A DNA stretch of 10,423 bases from positions 1 through 10,423 of the forward strand of contig CAZDAW010000115.1 of assembly GCA_964503685.1 (NCBI GenBank), written 5' to 3'. The stretch's first letter is position 1. Each line of letters opens with the position of its first letter. A model generated the notes under the pieces. That model was not told the origin of the DNA. It worked only from the letters and a program-made list of their open reading frames with translations, and did no database searches. This DNA is from CAZDAW01 sp964503685 (GTDB lineage Bacteria; Chloroflexota; Anaerolineae; Anaerolineales; Anaerolineaceae). The position numbers and the translations under genes are program-made. Positions 1 to 9,576 of the stretch are shown here, in pieces.

Positions 1-183
1 CCCCGCCTGAAGATCCAAGCGGCGTAGTTCTCGCTGTCTTTTGTTCACGGCGGGTTCGTATACCATCGAGTTTCTCTTCCCGCCCTCCCCGCCTGAAGAT
101 CCAAGCCGCGAAGTTCTCGCGGTCTTTTGTTCACGGCGGGTTCGAATACCATCGAGGTACACGTCCCGCCCTCCCCGCCTGAA
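1..183. repeat. 86-bp tandem repeat, two full copies plus a short third start
   Basis: Copy 1 occupies 1-86 and copy 2 occupies 87-172. A third copy starts at 173 but matches only for about 11 bases (CCCCGCCTGAA). The window starts at or inside copy 1, so more copies may lie to the left. Each copy has an inner hairpin (copy 2: CCGCGA 106-111, loop AGTTC, TCGCGG 117-122; weaker in copy 1) and a longer-range GGCGGG/CCCGCC pairing (49-54 with 79-84; 135-140 with 165-170). The AGTTC loop and the GGCGGG/CCCGCC arms are identical in both copies, while other bases differ. No coding function is supported. The element could be a dispersed intergenic repeat of this genome, but one window cannot show that. 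Confidence 0.85.
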
Positions 184-202
184 AACAAATTCTGCCGAAG
201 GT

Positions 203-238
203 CCCCTGACAGGAGACGCATCCCGCAGGGGCGTTCTT
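203..238 (+). terminator. terminator-like hairpin after the tandem repeats
   Basis: CCCCTG (203-208) pairs perfectly with CAGGGG (226-231) across a 17-nt loop and is followed by CGTTCTTTT. The stem is only 6 bp and the loop is long, so this is a modest rho-independent terminator candidate for something transcribed rightward from beyond the left edge. It could also be the conserved end of the repeat element just upstream. Confidence 0.35.
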
Positions 239-307
239 TTGCAGTAACAGCGCTTGAACGCAACGCCTTATGACTTTGCAAAAGCCCGTGATTCAAATTT
301 TTTGGGG

Positions 308-336
308 TTGACAGCATTGCCATTGCATGATAGGAT
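308..336 (+). promoter_or_regulatory. sigma70-type promoter ahead of a non-coding interval
   Basis: A perfect -35 TTGACA (308-313), a 17-bp spacer and a -10 TAGGAT (331-336, four of six consensus bases) predict a start near 343. No ORF with a ribosome binding site follows until rsgA at 720, and two terminator-like hairpins lie between. The promoter may therefore make a short untranslated RNA or a long leader for rsgA. Confidence 0.5.
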
Positions 337-483
337 TTAGCCCGTTTTATGTTGATTAACCAGATTAGATGGGATTAGTTTTGTGAAGAATTTCGCTTCG
401 GTGCTTGTGAAAATGCAAATTGCATGGCCGCACCTGTTGGCTTTTTAAGAACCTGCCGTATTATTGATTAACAGCATATTCTT

Positions 484-519
484 GCCGCAGGAGCGTCCAC
501 GTCCTGTGGCTTTTAATTT
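484..519 (+). terminator. intrinsic terminator-like hairpin
   Basis: GCCGCAGGA (484-492) pairs with TCCTGTGGC (502-510) as a 9-bp stem with one G-U pair and a 9-nt loop, followed directly by TTTTAATTT. On the + strand this is a textbook rho-independent terminator shape, about 145 nt below the predicted start of the 308-336 promoter. It could end a short RNA or act as an attenuator ahead of rsgA. Confidence 0.6.
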
Positions 520-597
520 AAATCGAGCCAAGTCAGGGTTTCTTCGCTGCACCCCATACTCAGTTTAAAAACTACTTTGACCAGCGCCTGAACCAGC

Positions 598-634
598 ACA
601 GCCACGGGACTTCTCTTCCGCGGCTGTTTTATTT
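598..634 (+). terminator. intrinsic terminator-like hairpin upstream of rsgA
   Basis: ACAGCC (598-603) pairs with GGCTGT (622-627). After one A/C mismatch, CGGGA (605-609) pairs with TTCCG (616-620) using one G-U pair, leaving a 6-nt loop. A TTTTATTTT tract follows. The strength and the T-tract argue for real termination on the + strand. If it terminates fully, rsgA must have its own promoter between about 635 and 720, where I do not see a clear one. Confidence 0.65.
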
Positions 635-719
635 TAAGCCTGCGACCTCACTGTACCGTTCCCCGCGCGCCTCTGCCTGGCAAAGCTGGGGAAAAGCATA
701 ACCGAAAGCAAGTGACATC

Positions 720-1652
720 ATGCGCAAGAAACTACCCGCAACGCGTCAAAACGGCGTTGTTTATGAAAAATACCTGCATCACTATATTGTACTGAGCAAA
801 GGAACCCGGATAAGCTGCTCGTTAAACTCGTCCCTTATCGCAGACCCATCCAATTCATTGGTCGTTGGTGATCATGTTTCACTGATCCTCAACAATGCCG
901 GGCAGGGGCAAATCATCGCCCGGTTGCCGCGCCGAAACCAGATCTCTCGGCGCGCCGTTACAGGCCGGACGGAAATTGCCGCCCATGAACAGGTTTTGGC
1001 AGCTAACATAGATCAACTGGTAATTATCTTTGCTGCAACGCGCCCCTCGCCCAGCTGGAGAATGCTGGACCGGCTGCTAGTGCTGGCGGAATCCAGCGCA
1101 GTCCGACCTCTTATCTGCATGACAAAACTGGATCTGGTGGAAGAACCGGATCGCCTTGCTGCCGCTCTGAAACCCTACCGGCAAATAGGTTACCCGATTC
1201 TTCTGACCAGTTCCAATTGCGGCGATGGCCTGGAGGGCCTGAAACAAGCCCTCCAGGGGCGCACCTCAATGTTGATCGGAAAATCAGGTGTGGGTAAAAC
1301 TACCCTTATAAACACCCTGATTCCTCAACTGGATTTGCCCATAAAAGAAGTTGGCCGCGAAAGCGGCAAAGGTAAACATACCACAACCAACGCCCGGTTT
1401 TTCGCGCTACCCTCCGGCGGGGCAGTGATGGATACACCCGGCATTCGCGAAGTAGGGCTATGGGGACTAAAACCGGAAGACCTGGCTGCATTTTTCCCAG
1501 AAATGCGCCCTTACCTGGGGCAGTGCCGGTTTCGCGCCAGTTGCCAGCACATCGAAGAACCAGGGTGCGCCATCCGTCAGGCTGTGATGGATGGACATAT
1601 CGCCCCGCAACGTTACCAGAGTTATTTAAAACTGAAAGAAGATGAATTTTAG
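720..1652 (+). CDS. rsgA: ribosome small-subunit-dependent GTPase RsgA
   Basis: This is a circularly permuted GTPase that acts in late 30S ribosome subunit maturation, where GTP hydrolysis on the subunit releases it. The 310-residue length is normal. An N-terminal OB-fold-like part (about 15-70) precedes the permuted G motifs: G4 TKLD at 135-138, G5 around TSS 163-165, P-loop GKSGVGKT at 187-194, a GKGKHTTT G2-like loop at 216-223 and G3 DTPG at 238-241. A C-terminal zinc-binding segment follows with C269, C275, H277 and C283 in the family pattern CRF..CxH..EPGC. The first possible start after an in-frame stop at 699-701 is this ATG. Its ribosome binding site is weak, with no clear AGGAGG. 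The stop codon directly abuts the next start, so the two genes are probably one transcript. Confidence 0.95.
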   Translation: MRKKLPATRQNGVVYEKYLHHYIVLSKGTRISCSLNSSLIADPSNSLVVGDHVSLILNNAGQGQIIARLPRRNQISRRAVTGRTEIAAHEQVLAANIDQLVIIFAATRPSPSWRMLDRLLVLAESSAVRPLICMTKLDLVEEPDRLAAALKPYRQIGYPILLTSSNCGDGLEGLKQALQGRTSMLIGKSGVGKTTLINTLIPQLDLPIKEVGRESGKGKHTTTNARFFALPSGGAVMDTPGIREVGLWGLKPEDLAAFFPEMRPYLGQCRFRASCQHIEEPGCAIRQAVMDGHIAPQRYQSYLKLKEDEF

Positions 1653-2189
1653 ATGAAACACGAAGAATGGAAAAAATCCTTTAACCCGGTCTATACTTGC
1701 CGAAAAGACCGCCTGCAAACCCGCCGCAGCCGTCTGACCCACGCCGAGCAGGATCAGAGCCGCCTGGGATTTAAGTGCCTGAACTGCGGCGCTTATGTCC
1801 ATTGTGATGCAACTCTGGCAGGGGTTCACAATCGCAACCATTGCCCCTATTGCTTATGCTCAAAGCATGTTGATTTATATATGCCTGGCGACCGGCTGGC
1901 CGCTTGCAAGGCATTAATGAAACCGGTCGGGTTGAGCATGAAAAAGACGAACAAGAAATACGGCTGCCGGCAAGGTGAATTAATGGTGATTCACCTGTGC
2001 AGCGTCTGCGGCAGTATCTCGGTCAACCGAATTGCAGCCGATGATGACGCCCGAAAACTATTGCAGATTTACACCGATTCCATTCAGGCCGAATTGGCAC
2101 CATTTTGGAAATCGATCAATGATTCAATCCAGCCTCTAGGAACTGCTGACGCCAGGCTGGTGATCAGACAATTATTTGGGGAGATATAA
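1653..2189 (+). CDS. RNHCP-domain zinc-ribbon protein
   Basis: The 178-residue protein carries the signature RNHCPYCL at 61-68 that names the RNHCP Pfam family. Cysteine pairs C42/C45, C64/C67 and C116/C119, with extra cysteines at 51, 69 and 105, suggest two or more zinc ribbons. The middle (about 36-130) is the conserved domain. The N-terminus is basic and the last 45 residues are probably helical. There is no signal peptide or membrane segment, so it should be cytoplasmic. The ATG immediately follows the rsgA stop codon, and a purine-rich GAAAGAAG at the end of rsgA can serve as its ribosome binding site, which indicates translational coupling. The molecular function of the family is not known to me. 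The neighbour and the zinc ribbons make an RNA- or ribosome-related role a reasonable guess only. Confidence 0.88.
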   Translation: MKHEEWKKSFNPVYTCRKDRLQTRRSRLTHAEQDQSRLGFKCLNCGAYVHCDATLAGVHNRNHCPYCLCSKHVDLYMPGDRLAACKALMKPVGLSMKKTNKKYGCRQGELMVIHLCSVCGSISVNRIAADDDARKLLQIYTDSIQAELAPFWKSINDSIQPLGTADARLVIRQLFGEI

Positions 2190-2215
2190 AATCAGGAACA
2201 TATTTTGCATTTGTC

Positions 2216-2250
2216 AACAAAACAGGAGCAGGTCCGCCAACCTGCTCCTG
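2216..2250 (-). terminator. strong terminator for gntR, between convergent genes
   Basis: CAGGAGCAGGT (2223-2233) pairs perfectly with ACCTGCTCCTG (2240-2250): 11 bp with a 6-nt loop. On the minus strand the stem is followed by TTTTGTT, so it best terminates the GntR gene. On the + strand no T-tract follows, but it may still slow transcription leaving the RNHCP gene. Confidence 0.75.
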
Positions 2251-2305
2251 AGCGAGAGCCAGATCATGTATTCGATGCGCACCCGTCCTGAGGTATTAGC
2301 CCCCG

Positions 2306-3019
2306 TCATCTTCCATTTCTGCGGGCATTATTATCATGAATCCGCCTGACCAGTTCATCAAAATTCTGATTAATCAAATCATTTTCCAGGCTGGCCAAAT
2401 GCTTCTTCATGGCCTCTTCAGCAGCTTTTGCATCGCGAGATTGTATCGCCTTCAGAATATCAAAATGTTCGGGCATCGACTTTTCCAGACGCCCGGCCTG
2501 ATAAGTGGATAACAAACGATAACGCTTCAGGTGGTCTTCTAAATTCGCCAGAATTTGTTTCAAACGCTGGTTCGGACATTTCAGAACGATCAAATCATGA
2601 AAACAGCGATTAAGACGCAGGACTTCTATGTTATTTTTTTCTTTCAAAGCCTTGAGTTGTTCTTCGATTATCTGTTCGGCAGTTTTTATTTCTTCATCCG
2701 TTAATAACGGCACCGCAATCCGGGTGGCGTATCCTTCGATAACGACCCGAATTTCGTATAACTCCGCCATGTCTTGTGGAGTCACCCCCGATACATAGGC
2801 CCCTTTATATAAGATGCGCGTTACCAACCCTTCTTTTTCAAGCTGTAAAAGGGCGTCGCGCACCGGCGTCTTGCTGATTTCTAACTGCGCGGCCAGTTCA
2901 TTCTCAACCAGACTTTGGCCCGGCAGAAGCTGGAAAGTTAGAATCGCTTCTTTTATTTTTTCGTAGGCTAATTTTTCACGGGAAACGAGCTCCCCAACAG
3001 GGGTCAGGAACGTTGCCAT
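2306..3019 (-). CDS. GntR-family transcriptional regulator, FCD (FadR-like) subfamily
   Basis: This 237-residue DNA-binding regulator has a winged helix-turn-helix at about 15-80, with the GntR signature around ENELAAQLEISKTPVRDAL, and an all-helical FCD ligand-binding domain at about 85-215. The metal/ligand-site residues expected of FCD proteins are visible: N137, H141 in 'NRCFH', H185 in 'PEHFDIL' and H207 in 'MKKHL'. FCD regulators usually sense small organic acids and are mostly repressors. A GGAG (minus strand, 3026-3029) lies 6 nt before the ATG and supports this start. The gene is divergent from nifJ and shares its control region, where paired palindromes overlap both promoters. I infer that it represses nifJ and itself and responds to a carboxylate such as pyruvate or lactate. 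The ligand is a guess. Confidence 0.93.
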   Translation of the reverse strand: MATFLTPVGELVSREKLAYEKIKEAILTFQLLPGQSLVENELAAQLEISKTPVRDALLQLEKEGLVTRILYKGAYVSGVTPQDMAELYEIRVVIEGYATRIAVPLLTDEEIKTAEQIIEEQLKALKEKNNIEVLRLNRCFHDLIVLKCPNQRLKQILANLEDHLKRYRLLSTYQAGRLEKSMPEHFDILKAIQSRDAKAAEEAMKKHLASLENDLINQNFDELVRRIHDNNARRNGR

Positions 3020-3033
3020 AGAGGGCTCCAGTT

Positions 3034-3061
3034 ATACAACTCGACATTGAACAAGTTGTAT
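3034..3061. promoter_or_regulatory. inverted repeat over the gntR start site
   Basis: ATACAACT (3034-3041) is repeated inverted as AGTTGTAT (3054-3061) with a 12-bp gap. It covers the predicted gntR transcription start and touches its -10. ATACAA and TTGTAT also form the outer arms of the nifJ palindrome, so this may be a second, weaker contact for the same regulator. It could instead form a leader hairpin. Confidence 0.4.
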
Positions 3062-3088
3062 TATATATGTCCGACATATCGCTGTCAA
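3060..3088 (-). promoter_or_regulatory. consensus sigma70 promoter of the gntR gene
   Basis: Read on the minus strand, TTGACA (3083-3088), a 17-bp spacer and TATAAT (3060-3065) match the consensus perfectly at both hexamers. The predicted start is near 3053, leaving a leader of about 33 nt. Such a strong promoter normally needs repression, which fits the palindrome lying in its spacer. Confidence 0.85.
3065..3079. promoter_or_regulatory. palindromic operator in the gntR promoter spacer
   Basis: ATATGTC (3065-3071), C, GACATAT (3073-3079) is a perfect 7-1-7 palindrome between the -35 and -10 of the gntR promoter. Its core, TAT-N-TC-N-GA-N-ATA, matches that of the palindrome at nifJ. This is the expected position for autorepression by the GntR protein. 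Confidence 0.65.
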
Positions 3089-3129
3089 GTCAGAATAAAA
3101 AGCGCTCAAAAGAAAACCGGAACAGATAA

Positions 3130-3158
3130 TTGTTATCAGAAATAATATTTGATATAAT
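3130..3158 (+). promoter_or_regulatory. sigma70 promoter of nifJ
   Basis: TTGTTA (3130-3135), a 17-bp spacer and a perfect TATAAT (3153-3158) predict a start near 3165 and a leader of about 70 nt. It is back-to-back with the gntR promoter; the two -35 hexamers are 41 bp apart. Confidence 0.8.
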
Positions 3159-3161
3159 ATA

Positions 3162-3180
3162 TTGTATATCAGATATACAA
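3162..3180. promoter_or_regulatory. 19-bp perfect palindromic operator at the nifJ start site
   Basis: TTGTATATC (3162-3170), A, GATATACAA (3172-3180) is a perfect 9-1-9 palindrome just below the nifJ -10 and covering the predicted transcription start. A protein bound here would block initiation. The AT-rich, odd-centred design fits operators of FCD-type GntR regulators, and the regulator is encoded next door. Confidence 0.75.
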
Positions 3181-3220
3181 CGTTTGTCAATTAGTAATTT
3201 TATTAAAAATTGATTCATAA

Positions 3221-3228
3221 GGAAGGAG
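3221..3228 (+). promoter_or_regulatory. strong ribosome binding site of nifJ
   Basis: GGAAGGAG sits 7 nt before the nifJ ATG, which fixes the start and suggests high expression. Confidence 0.85.
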
Positions 3229-3235
3229 AAAAAAT

Positions 3236-6787
<3,552 letters not shown>

Positions 6788-6816
6788 TCTCCCTGCTGTA
6801 TCGTTCCTTCCTTTTC

Positions 6817-6873
6817 AATCATAAACCGCCAGACGGGTGAGTTTCAATCGCCGCCTGACGGTTTATGATTTTT
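6817..6873 (+). terminator. rho-independent terminator of nifJ
   Basis: AATCATAAACCG (6817-6828) pairs perfectly over 12 bp with CGGTTTATGATT (6859-6870), continuing into a partly paired GC-rich apical part. A run of five T (6869-6873) closes the stem. It lies 30 bp after the nifJ stop and 10 bp from the convergent kinase stop, so it may also slow transcription arriving from the right. Confidence 0.85.
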
Positions 6874-6882
6874 ACTGGCGTC

Positions 6883-8385
6883 CTATTTCTCAGCCATTAG
6901 CGGCAGGGTGAAGGCGATGCGCGTTCCGTGAGCATCTGGCGTCCCGACTTCAAACACCGGGCTTTGGGCTTCAACAATTCCTCCATGCGCTTCAACCAGT
7001 TGCCTGACGATTGCAAGCCCCAGGCCGCTGCCTCCGCTCAGGCGCGCTCGTGATTTATCAGCCCGGTAGAATCGATCGAACACGTTGGGCAGCGCATCAG
7101 CCGGTATGCCAGCGCCGCTGTCGGCAACGGATACCTCGACGCTCCCCGCTTTTGCCGCGCATCTGATTGTGATGACGCCGCCTTGAGGTGTATAACGCAG
7201 GGCGTTTCCGACCAGATTGCTCAATACCTGTATTATACGGTCGGCGTCGATGTTAACCATCGGCAGATTATCCTGTATGTCAACGGACAGGGTTATTCCC
7301 CGCTGCAACGCCAGCAGCTTTTCCCGCCCGGCAACCTGGCGCACCAATTCAGCCAGGTCGGTCTTCTGGCGTTCCAGCTTGAGCTGACCGGTCTCAGCCA
7401 GAGAAATTAGCCTCAAATCCTCAATCAATCGATTCAATAACAGCGTTTCGGCGTGGATCGTTGTAATCTGTTCGTTATCCAGGGGTAAAACGCCATCCAA
7501 CATCCCTTCCAGCGAGGCCTGGATGGCTGCCAACGGGGTGCGCAATTCATGGGCAACATCGGCTGTCAAATGCTGGCGTTGAATTTCAGCCTTCGCCAGA
7601 TTCGCCGCCATCTGGTTGAAGGTTTCTCCCAGTTCTCCCAGTTCGTCTTTAGAATTAATCGCCACCCGCTGACTTAAATCGCCATGAGCAACTGCATTGG
7701 CGGCCCTGTTCAACTGGCGCAAAGGCGCCGTGATCTGTGAGAATAAAACCGCGCCGATCAGCAAGGCGATGACGCCGGCAATCAGTGCGGCGATAATGAT
7801 CGACCGGTTCACCGAGGCAAGAAATTGCCCGGTCGCCGTCAAAGAATTGGTGAGATTAAGGGGCGTCACGATCACCGTCCCCACCGGATCATTACCGACC
7901 GCAACCAGCGCGCCTTTTTCCAATTGATCGGCAGTGAGCTGCGTTCCATTCAATTTAGATTGCGTATCACTGACGACGACGCCCTGGGCATCGGTCAAAA
8001 TCAGACGCTGCTCCATCATGTTTCCCATCATGCCGCCCATACCCAGTTGCCTGCCGAAGCCCATTCCCCTCCCCTGCCCCTGGCCGTTGCCGTAACCGCC
8101 TCCGCTTTGAGGCGTCAGCGAAAGGGTCGCGCTGTTCATCATGCCCGTTTCAAATAATTCCGATGATCTAAGGAATGCATCGACCCCCTGCCAGCTTCCT
8201 TTCGCCGCATAATAATCTGCCAGTGTGGGAGCTAGCCGTTGCGCCCAAACCTGACCGCTACGCGTCGTGTAGAGGTTGAATGCCTTTTGTGTTGCACTGG
8301 AAACCAGCAAAAATATGATCAACGATCCGATCGATATGACCAGGATAAAAGCGCCCAGCAATTTGAATAATAAACTGTTACGCAT
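6883..8385 (-). CDS. sensor histidine kinase with Gly/Met-rich extracytoplasmic domain (BaeS-like)
   Basis: This membrane kinase pairs with the response regulator just upstream. From the chosen start it has 500 residues: TM1 (about 6-28), an extracytoplasmic sensor region (about 30-193), TM2 (about 195-217), HAMP (about 218-270), HisKA with H279 in 'DVAHELRTP', and HATPase_c with an N box N390/N394, 'DSGAGI' around 422-427, an F box 'FDRFYRAD' and 'GGSGLGLA' at 451-458. All catalytic motifs are intact. The sensor region contains an unusual low-complexity stretch at about 95-124, rich in Gly, Met, Gln and Arg, which may bind metal or lie flexibly outside the cell. I chose the ATG at 8385 because it overlaps the regulator stop by 8 bp (ATGCGTAA), the usual coupled layout. 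A longer version from 8418 would add 11 residues inside the regulator gene. The stimulus is unknown. Confidence 0.93.
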   Translation of the reverse strand: MRNSLLFKLLGAFILVISIGSLIIFLLVSSATQKAFNLYTTRSGQVWAQRLAPTLADYYAAKGSWQGVDAFLRSSELFETGMMNSATLSLTPQSGGGYGNGQGQGRGMGFGRQLGMGGMMGNMMEQRLILTDAQGVVVSDTQSKLNGTQLTADQLEKGALVAVGNDPVGTVIVTPLNLTNSLTATGQFLASVNRSIIIAALIAGVIALLIGAVLFSQITAPLRQLNRAANAVAHGDLSQRVAINSKDELGELGETFNQMAANLAKAEIQRQHLTADVAHELRTPLAAIQASLEGMLDGVLPLDNEQITTIHAETLLLNRLIEDLRLISLAETGQLKLERQKTDLAELVRQVAGREKLLALQRGITLSVDIQDNLPMVNIDADRIIQVLSNLVGNALRYTPQGGVITIRCAAKAGSVEVSVADSGAGIPADALPNVFDRFYRADKSRARLSGGSGLGLAIVRQLVEAHGGIVEAQSPVFEVGTPDAHGTRIAFTLPLMAEK

Positions 8386-9070
8386 CGGCGGGAATTTCCA
8401 GCTTGTACCCCACCCCAAAGACCGTATGGATATATTTGGGTCTCTTTGGATCAGGTTCTAATTTGAAGCGAATATTTTTTATGTGGGCGTCGATCGTGCG
8501 TTCGTACCCTTCGAAAGCGTCGCCCTGCGCCTGTTCCATGATCTGTAGCCGCGAGAACACCCGTCTGGGCTGCCGCGCCAGAACGGCTAAAATATCAAAC
8601 TCGGTCGGGGTTAATTCAACCAATCGGCTGCCAAGCATAACAGTATGCTGTTCCAGATCAATTTTCAATTGGCCCACCTCGATGACATTCGATTCGAGCG
8701 TCTCAGTCGTCGTACGCCGAAGAATCGTCCGCACCCGGGCCGCCACTTCACGCGGACTGAAGGGCTTGACAACGTAATCATCCGCCCCCAGCTCCAGGCC
8801 AATCAATCGATCGGTTTCCTCCACTCTTGCCGTCAGCATCAAAATCGGGATATTCGATTCGCGGCGGACCGCCCTGCATACGTCCAGTCCATCCATTCCC
8901 GGCAGATTCAAATCCAAGATCATGAAATCGGGTTTTTCCTGCCGAAATGCAGTCAGAGCCGTCTGACCGTCGGCAGCCGTTATCACCTGGTAACCCGATT
9001 TTTCCAGGTAAGCCTTTACCACTTTAACAATTTGTGGTTCATCATCAACGACCAGTATCTTTTTTGACAT
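8378..9070 (-). CDS. OmpR/PhoB-family response regulator
   Basis: This 230-residue transcription regulator has a receiver domain (about 1-118) with acidic pocket D9/D10, phospho-acceptor D53, T80 and K102. A winged-helix effector domain (about 128-226) follows, with the transactivation-type signature 'ELTPTEFDIL' and a recognition helix around 'ERTIDAHIKNIRFKLE'. It overlaps its kinase by 8 bp, so the two are co-translated partners. OmpR-type proteins bind tandem direct repeats as head-to-tail dimers; a fitting 4x11-bp array lies ahead of the secreted-protein gene at 10202-10240. AAGGAG precedes the ATG by only 2 nt, which is unusually tight, and no alternative in-frame start is better placed. 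A TATAAT lies just upstream (9080-9085) without a good -35, so this gene may instead be transcribed with the glutaredoxin gene. Confidence 0.94.
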   Translation of the reverse strand: MSKKILVVDDEPQIVKVVKAYLEKSGYQVITAADGQTALTAFRQEKPDFMILDLNLPGMDGLDVCRAVRRESNIPILMLTARVEETDRLIGLELGADDYVVKPFSPREVAARVRTILRRTTTETLESNVIEVGQLKIDLEQHTVMLGSRLVELTPTEFDILAVLARQPRRVFSRLQIMEQAQGDAFEGYERTIDAHIKNIRFKLEPDPKRPKYIHTVFGVGYKLEIPADA

Positions 9071-9089
9071 GGCTCCTTAATTATAACCT

Positions 9090-9108
9090 CCCTGCCTGCA
9101 GCGCAGGG
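9090..9108. other. GC-rich hairpin before the response-regulator gene
   Basis: CCCTGC (9090-9095) pairs with GCAGGG (9103-9108) around a 7-nt loop. It sits a few bases upstream of the TATAAT and AAGGAG that precede the regulator start. It may influence readthrough from the glutaredoxin gene or the regulator leader. No T-tract follows on either strand. Confidence 0.35.
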
Positions 9109-9125
9109 CAACGAACTCGATCAAC

Positions 9126-9186
9126 GGAATCCTGGATATCCACTGAAAAATCTCTCATTGGGATATCCAGGATTCCATTCCTTTTT
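9126..9186. terminator. 16-bp perfect inverted repeat between glutaredoxin and regulator genes
   Basis: GGAATCCTGGATATCC (9126-9141) pairs perfectly with GGATATCCAGGATTCC (9161-9176) across a 19-nt loop. On the + strand ATTCCTTTTT follows, giving a T-tract, but no + strand gene precedes it. On the minus strand it lies 24 bp after the glutaredoxin stop and would form a strong stem without a T-tract. Each arm contains the self-palindrome GGATATCC. It may be a terminator, a transcript-end stabiliser, or a binding site for a regulator. Confidence 0.5.
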
Positions 9187-9200
9187 GTTTTCCGGGAAAA

Positions 9201-9452
9201 TCAATTCATATTTAAATACCGGTCGATCAAATCCCGGTCAAAACCCACCACGATCTTCCCCGCAATGTCAATGACCGGGACGCCCATCTGCCCTGAGCGG
9301 CGAATCATATCCAGGGCTGCCGCTCTGTCGCGGCTGACATCAATATCGGTAAACGATATTCCCAACGCATCCAGATAACGTTTGGCCGCCGTGCAGTACG
9401 CGCAGGTCGGTGTACTGAAAACGGTAACCTGTTGATTTTGTGGTTTTGACAT
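9201..9452 (-). CDS. glutaredoxin-like protein (YruB/NrdH-type)
   Basis: This is a small cytoplasmic thioredoxin-fold protein of 83 residues. The redox motif C17-A-Y-C20 follows a short beta strand ('VTVFSTPTC'). The cis-proline loop is 'GVPV' with P59, and the C-terminal 'GFDRDLIDRYL' is typical of YruB-like glutaredoxins. The family reduces disulfides or mixed disulfides using glutathione, thioredoxin reductase or another small thiol; the donor here is unknown. I chose the ATG at 9452 because GGAGG lies 8 nt before it. A longer reading frame from 9509 would add 19 residues of unlikely sequence. It lies upstream of the two-component genes on the same strand, about 130 bp away and separated by a long inverted repeat, so a shared transcript is possible but uncertain. 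Confidence 0.9.
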   Translation of the reverse strand: MSKPQNQQVTVFSTPTCAYCTAAKRYLDALGISFTDIDVSRDRAAALDMIRRSGQMGVPVIDIAGKIVVGFDRDLIDRYLNMN

Positions 9453-9576
9453 AAACTCATCCTCCAACAATAATTTGATTTTTGATTGATCGCCTCTAAG
9501 ACAATCCACAAATTTAGATGCATAAGGATTGAAAAAGTTACCTTGTATTTATGGTCCTTTTCATTTACAGCATGTT

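Larger units (their letters stand above)
343..634 (+). ncRNA. possible untranslated RNA or structured leader (no gene seen)
   Basis: This fills most of the gene-free stretch 246-719. It begins at the predicted start of the 308-336 promoter and ends at a strong terminator-like hairpin at 598-634, with an earlier one at 484-514. I see no credible reading frame. Visible structure: a GAAG/CTTC stem with a 7-nt loop near 385-399, the palindrome ATGCAAATTGCAT (413-425), and a 9-bp direct repeat TTGATTAAC at 352-360 and 464-472. It does not resemble tmRNA, RNase P RNA or an SRP RNA in any motif I can recognise. Existence as a transcript is inferred only from the promoter and terminators. Positions 635-719 show nothing recognisable apart from the approach to rsgA. 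Confidence 0.3.

Noticed and set aside
135..170. GGTTCGAAT in the repeat resembles a tRNA T-loop
   Set aside because: No acceptor, D or anticodon arm can be built around it, and the flanking 5-bp T-stem does not pair.
1..183. CRISPR array
   Set aside because: The unit is a contiguous 86-bp tandem repeat without spacers of uniform length, and only two full copies are present.
41..323. Overlapping short ORFs on both strands across the tandem repeats
   Set aside because: They run through the 86-bp repeats and the terminator-like stem, have no ribosome binding site and show no protein-like pattern. They are by-products of GC-rich repeat DNA.
8386..8418. Eleven-residue N-terminal extension of the histidine kinase
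   Set aside because: It would lie inside the response-regulator C-terminus. The ATG at 8385 gives the normal short overlap and places TM1 right at the N-terminus.
9453..9509. Nineteen-residue N-terminal extension of the glutaredoxin
   Set aside because: The GGAGG is correctly spaced for the ATG at 9452, and the extension has no family resemblance.
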